Below, piece by piece: positions 6,625 through 10,227 of a stretch of 10,227 nt of DNA. Below the pieces are notes generated by a model. That model searched no databases. It saw only the letters and a program-made list of their open reading frames with translations, and had not been told where the DNA came from. This DNA is from Pseudomonadota bacterium. GTDB taxonomy: Bacteria; Pseudomonadota; Gammaproteobacteria; UBA5335. Numbering within the stretch: the first letter of the stretch is position 1; each line of letters begins with the position of its first letter. The translations under genes were made by a program, and so were the position numbers. Location: positions 1-10,227 of the forward strand of contig PKCW01000032.1 of assembly GCA_002862965.1 (NCBI GenBank), read 5' to 3'.

Positions 6625-6627
6625 GGA
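6614..6627. promoter_or_regulatory. Inverted repeat over divergent -10 elements
   Basis: TCCAT-GATA-ATGGA is a perfect 5-bp-arm inverted repeat. It covers the plus-strand -10 GATAAT (6619-6624) and a minus-strand -10-like TATCAT (complement of 6617-6622, 5 of 6 consensus) that could serve the methyltransferase-hrpA unit. The minus-strand -35 (TCTGCA, 17 bases away) is poor. This may be an operator, or simply the symmetry produced by two overlapping -10 boxes. Confidence 0.3.
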
Positions 6628-6668
6628 TCGGCGCGGCCGTGCAGACGCGCCTCATTGTGGAGAAACCC

Positions 6669-7511
6669 ATGGACGGAACCCCGGCGCCTCATGCGCCCCT
6701 GACCAGCGCCGTACTGATCACCGGCGCTTCCTACGGCCTCGGCCACGAACTGGCGTGCTGCTTCGCGGCCGACCGGCAGGCCCTGATTCTGGTGGCCCGC
6801 AGCGGCGAGCGCCTCGCGGACGTCGCCGCAGAACTGCGCGCGGCGCACGGCATCGCCGTCGACACGATCGCGATGGATCTGGCCCGTCCCGAGGCCGCCC
6901 GCGAGCTGTTCGCGGAAGTCCAGCGCCGCGGCCATACCGTCGAGACCCTGGTCAACAACGCCGGCTTCGGCACCTACGGCCGCTTCTCCGACATCGATTT
7001 CGACGCCGAGACCCGGCAGATGCAGCTCAACATGCTCACCCCGACCCAGCTCACCAAGCTGTTCCTGCCCGGCATGCTGGCGCGGCGGCGCGGACAGGTG
7101 GTGAACATGGCTTCCATGGCCGGCTACACGCCCGGCCCCTACATGGCGATCTATTTCGCCTCCAAGGCCTACCTGCTGTCGTTCTCGGAGGCGATCGCGG
7201 CGGAACTGCGCGGCTCGGGGGTCGCGGTCACGGCGGTCTGCCCCAACGTGGTGGAGACGCGCTTCCAGGAAACCGCGCACAATCAGGCGGCCTATATCGG
7301 TGGCCGCTTCCGCCCGCTGATGGCCGATGCACGCACCACGGCGGTTCAGGCCTATGCGCTGATCCGGGCGCGCCGCGTGGTGGCCATTCCCGGCTGGACC
7401 AACCGCCTCGCGGTGGCAGGGCTGCGCCTCGTGCCGCGCGCCCTCGTGCGCCGCGCCATGGTGCCCTTCCAGAAGGGGCCCGACATTGCCGATTATCCGA
7501 AAGGGCCTTGA
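6669..7511 (+). CDS. SDR family NAD(P)-dependent oxidoreductase (classical, DltE/COG0300-like)
   Basis: This is a 280-residue classical short-chain dehydrogenase/reductase with a Rossmann fold. Visible: dinucleotide-binding TGASYGLG (18-25), VARS (42-45) after the second strand, where the arginine suggests NADP(H), MDLARP (69-74), NNAG (96-99), and the catalytic set Asn121, Ser149 (in NMASMAG), Tyr162 and Lys166 (YFASK). CPNVVETRF (191-199) follows, a variant of the usual PGxxxT loop. Family size is typical. The C-terminal basic stretch (RLVPRALVRR) is mildly amphipathic and may touch membrane; that is inference. ATG 6669 has GGAG 6 bases upstream, which favours it over the in-frame GTG at 6639. 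The gene diverges from the methyltransferase and precedes glgP by 142 bases with no clear terminator between. The substrate cannot be read from sequence; fatty-acyl, ketone or polyol oxidoreduction are all possible. Confidence 0.92.
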   Translation: MDGTPAPHAPLTSAVLITGASYGLGHELACCFAADRQALILVARSGERLADVAAELRAAHGIAVDTIAMDLARPEAARELFAEVQRRGHTVETLVNNAGFGTYGRFSDIDFDAETRQMQLNMLTPTQLTKLFLPGMLARRRGQVVNMASMAGYTPGPYMAIYFASKAYLLSFSEAIAAELRGSGVAVTAVCPNVVETRFQETAHNQAAYIGGRFRPLMADARTTAVQAYALIRARRVVAIPGWTNRLAVAGLRLVPRALVRRAMVPFQKGPDIADYPKGP

Positions 7512-7653
7512 ACACAGCGACGATGCGCGACGCGTCACAGGACTCGATTAGGCTGCCGGCGCGGGAGCGGCCCAGCCGCACCCATGGCCGGCGGTCGGTC
7601 TGAAGGCCGGATGGCCGCAACTGCATCCAGATCCCAACGAACGAGGAAACGAC
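7512..7653. other. Spacer between SDR gene and glgP
   Basis: This is a 142-base gap, shorter than 300 but the longest on the plus strand. It holds a small GCGGC-CCA-GCCGC stem (7567-7579) and GGCCGG direct repeats, but no stem followed by a U-run and no convincing -35/-10 pair. Whether glgP has its own promoter here or is read through from the SDR gene cannot be settled by inspection. Confidence 0.5.
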
Positions 7654-10212
7654 ATGCCGCCCACACGGTTTTCGATCGAAGTTCAGCCGCTTCTGCCCGA
7701 AAAGCTGCGGGATCTCGACGTCCTCGCCAACAATCTGCTTTACGCCTGGGATCGGCGTGTACGGCGGGTCTTCCGCCACATGGACCCCGCCCTTTGGGAC
7801 CGCTGCGGACACAATCCCAAGGTCTTCCTGCGGCAGATCTCCCAGCACCGGCTGCAGGAATTGCTCGACGACACCACGTTCATGGAGGAGTACGAATACG
7901 CGCTGAACGTGTCGCGGCACTATCAGGACCAGACCCGCCGCATGCATCCCCGGCTCGCCCGCCAACTGGACCCGACCCGGGACGTCATCGCCTATTTCTG
8001 CGCCGAGTACGGCCTGCACGAAAGCCTGCCCATCTATTCGGGCGGCCTCGGCATTCTGGCTGGCGACTACTGCAAGGCCGCGAGCGATCTGGGATTGCCG
8101 TTCGTGGCGGTCGGCCTGATGTACCACCAGGGCTATTTCACCCAGATCATCGACGAACACGCGGAGCAACGCGCCGAATTCAGGCCGCATCGACTGGAAG
8201 ATCTGCCGATCACCCCGGCGCTCGGCGCAGACGGGCAACCGGTGGACATCCAGATCGCGTTTCCGGGCCGCACGGTGCGGGCGCGGGTCTGGCAAGCCAT
8301 CGTCGGTCATCTGAAACTCTATCTGCTGGACACCGACGTTGCCGAGAATCGCCCCGAAGATCGGGTCATTACCTACCAGCTTTACGGCGGTGACCGCACC
8401 ACACGGCTCACCCAGGAAATCGTGCTTGGGATCGGCGGCGTCCGGGCCTTGCGCGCGCTGGGCATCGCGCCCACCGTCTGGCACATCAACGAAGGGCACG
8501 CAGCGTTTCTGGTGCTCGAACGCTGCCGCGAACTGGTCGCGGGCGGCCTGCCGTTCGCGGCCGCCATGGAGCAGGTGGCGGCTGCCACACTGTTCACCAC
8601 CCACACCCCGGTGCCCGCCGGACATGATGTGTTCGAGCGCGCGCTGATCGAGCCGTATCTCGCCGATTTCGCGCACGCGCTCGGCATCGGGACGGACGAG
8701 TTGCTGGCACTCGGCCGCTCGCCGGGAGAGGAAGCCAGCTTCAACATGACGTCGCTGGGGCTGCGGGGATCACGCTTTCACAACGGCGTGAGCCGCATCC
8801 ACGGCGAGGTGGCCTCACGCATGGAGGCCTACCACTGGCCGCAGATCCCGCCCGAGGAAAATCCCATCGGCTACGTCACCAACGGCGTGCACGTCATGAC
8901 TTTCCTCGCCAGCGAATGGGTCATGTTCTTCGATTCGCGCTCGCGCGGCTGGCGTGACCGCATGACCGATCGGCGCTTTTGGCAGGATTACGTCGAGGCG
9001 ATTTCCGACCAGGCCTTCTGGAGCCTGCGCCAGAACATCAAGATCGGATTGCTGGACCATGTGCGCGAAGCACTCTGCCGGCAATACCGCCGCAACCATT
9101 TCGGGGAGCCCCACATCCAGCGCATGCTGGCCCACCTGTCCCCCAACGGCAATCCACCGCTGGTCCTGGGCTTTGCCCGCCGCTTCGCCACCTACAAGCG
9201 CGCCACCCTGCTCTTCCGCGATCCGGTGCGGCTGGCGCGCATCCTCAATCAGGCCGACCGGCCCATCGTCCTGCTGTTCGCGGGCAAGGCCCATCCGCAG
9301 GACCGCCCGGGGCAGGACCTGATCCGCATCATCGGCGACTATGCCGAACAGCCGGAGTTCGAGGACAAGATTTTCTTCATCGAGAACTATGATCTCGCGC
9401 TGGGTCGCAAGCTCGTCTCCGGCGTCGACGTGTGGCTCAACACGCCCGAATACCCCATGGAGGCCTGCGGCACCTCGGGGCAAAAGGCCGGACTCAACGG
9501 CGCGCTCAACGTCAGCATCCTGGACGGCTGGTGGGGCGAAACCTTCGACGGCACGAACGGCTGGGGCCTGGTCCCGCAGACCGGGGTCGACGCCGATACC
9601 CGCGACCGGCTGGAGGCCGAGGAATTGCTCGACGTGCTGGAGCACGAGGTGATTCCGCTCTATTTCGCACGCAACAGCCAGGGTTACTCGCCCGGCTGGG
9701 TCGGCCGCTCGAAGGCGGCGATGCAGACCATCCTGCCGCGGCACAGCGCCGACCGGATGCTGGAGGATTACATCCGGCAATACTACGTGCCGGCCATCGC
9801 GCACGGCCGGCACCTCGCCGCGGACGGCGGCGCGCGGGCCCGTGAGCTGACGCAATGGAAGGCTGCGGTGCGTGGCGCCTGGGACGGAGTGCGGATGCAG
9901 CGGTTGGGAGAGGTGCCGGCGCGCATCATGGTCGACGCGCCGCTCGATCTGCGCGTGCGGGTGGAGCTGAACGGGCTCGCCGCCGAGCACGTCCGCCTGG
10001 AATGCGTACTGGGCGAGGAAGACACCTTCGGACGGTTTCACCGCCGCACCTGCTACCCCTTGCAAGCCGTCGGGACGGACGGCAATGCCACGGTCTTCGC
10101 CCTGCAGGAACCGATGAGCGAGGCGGGGCTGTACAGCTATGAGGTGCGCCTGTTTCCCTTCCACCCCGCACTGGCCCATCCCTTCGAGACCGGCCGCATG
10201 CTGTGGCTGTGA
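7654..10212 (+). CDS. glgP: Glycogen/alpha-glucan phosphorylase (GT35, DUF3417-containing)
   Basis: This PLP-dependent enzyme releases glucose 1-phosphate from the non-reducing ends of glycogen or maltodextrins, in the cytosol. The 852-residue product fits the GT35 subgroup (TIGR02094-like) with an N-terminal DUF3417 domain (about 1-110: LANNLLYAWD, then DPALWDRCGHNP), not the E. coli GlgP/MalP type. Visible: AYFCAEYGLHESLPIYSGG, WHINEGH (276-282), THTPVPAGHD (316-325, with His317 at the expected active-site position), the phosphate-handling region ARRFATYKR (508-516, Arg510 and Lys515), FAGKAHPQD with Lys545, and GTSGQKAGLNG with Lys611 as the predicted PLP Schiff-base lysine. The key residues that I checked are present. 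ATG 7654 follows GAGGA with 6-base spacing. The 142-base gap from the SDR gene holds no strong promoter that I can see. No other glycogen gene is in the window, so partners (glgA, glgB, malQ) must be elsewhere or beyond 10227. Confidence 0.95.
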   Translation: MPPTRFSIEVQPLLPEKLRDLDVLANNLLYAWDRRVRRVFRHMDPALWDRCGHNPKVFLRQISQHRLQELLDDTTFMEEYEYALNVSRHYQDQTRRMHPRLARQLDPTRDVIAYFCAEYGLHESLPIYSGGLGILAGDYCKAASDLGLPFVAVGLMYHQGYFTQIIDEHAEQRAEFRPHRLEDLPITPALGADGQPVDIQIAFPGRTVRARVWQAIVGHLKLYLLDTDVAENRPEDRVITYQLYGGDRTTRLTQEIVLGIGGVRALRALGIAPTVWHINEGHAAFLVLERCRELVAGGLPFAAAMEQVAAATLFTTHTPVPAGHDVFERALIEPYLADFAHALGIGTDELLALGRSPGEEASFNMTSLGLRGSRFHNGVSRIHGEVASRMEAYHWPQIPPEENPIGYVTNGVHVMTFLASEWVMFFDSRSRGWRDRMTDRRFWQDYVEAISDQAFWSLRQNIKIGLLDHVREALCRQYRRNHFGEPHIQRMLAHLSPNGNPPLVLGFARRFATYKRATLLFRDPVRLARILNQADRPIVLLFAGKAHPQDRPGQDLIRIIGDYAEQPEFEDKIFFIENYDLALGRKLVSGVDVWLNTPEYPMEACGTSGQKAGLNGALNVSILDGWWGETFDGTNGWGLVPQTGVDADTRDRLEAEELLDVLEHEVIPLYFARNSQGYSPGWVGRSKAAMQTILPRHSADRMLEDYIRQYYVPAIAHGRHLAADGGARARELTQWKAAVRGAWDGVRMQRLGEVPARIMVDAPLDLRVRVELNGLAAEHVRLECVLGEEDTFGRFHRRTCYPLQAVGTDGNATVFALQEPMSEAGLYSYEVRLFPFHPALAHPFETGRMLWL

Positions 10213-10227
10213 CGCCACCGGGGTGGC

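Noticed and set aside
6639..6668. Upstream GTG start for the SDR gene at 6639
   Set aside because: ATG 6669 has a well-spaced GGAG, and the extra ten residues precede the normal SDR N-terminus.
7228..8676. A 482-codon minus-strand frame over the SDR gene and glgP
   Set aside because: It covers parts of two clear genes and the spacer, with no motif; an antisense GC artefact.
8815..10218. A 467-codon minus-strand frame over glgP
   Set aside because: It lies antisense to strongly conserved phosphorylase sequence and has no domain or ribosome site.

Overview
The window is very GC-rich bacterial chromosomal DNA (roughly 70% GC by eye), tightly packed with housekeeping genes. The IspG form carrying a [10 protein letters not shown] iron-sulfur motif, a full-length HrpA helicase with its long C-terminal extension, and a pair of small periplasmic-type glycine-zipper proteins together suggest a proteobacterium. 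I favour a gammaproteobacterium outside the enterics (Chromatiales- or Xanthomonas-like), with a betaproteobacterium as the alternative. This placement is inference from protein style, not a measured phylogeny.

Layout: (1) 1-647, plus strand: the 3' end of ispG (isoprenoid MEP pathway). (2) 780-1109 and 1192-1683, minus strand: two adjacent, clearly paralogous glycine-zipper proteins with signal peptides and unrelated tails. One tail ends in a CPPGQAKKGNC motif. The other has five 24-bp repeats encoding PVAYYPAR, then a His-rich end. (3) 1764-5648, minus strand: hrpA, a DEAH-box RNA helicase that runs from a GTG start immediately behind (4) 5660-6589, minus strand: a TIGR00027/LCM-type SAM-dependent methyltransferase. 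These two look like one transcription unit, and the zipper genes follow on the same strand. (5) 6590-6668: a 79-bp divergent control region with overlapping candidate -10 elements inside a short inverted repeat. (6) 6669-7511, plus strand: a classical short-chain dehydrogenase/reductase. (7) 7654-10212, plus strand: a complete glycogen/alpha-glucan phosphorylase of the DUF3417-containing type. The last 15 bases hold nothing recognisable.

How they fit together: ispG, hrpA and glgP are core functions (isoprenoid precursors, RNA and ribosome handling, storage glucan breakdown) and show no obvious joint pathway. The methyltransferase-hrpA pairing and the divergent SDR may be meaningful but are not explained by known biology. 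The most unusual material is the zipper-protein pair: repeat expansion, a candidate metal-binding tail, and a strand-specific intercistronic hairpin. I see no CRISPR array, insertion sequence, phage gene, tRNA or rRNA, and no convincing evidence of a new multi-gene system. No gene-free stretch exceeds 300 bases; the longest are about 132 and 142 bases.
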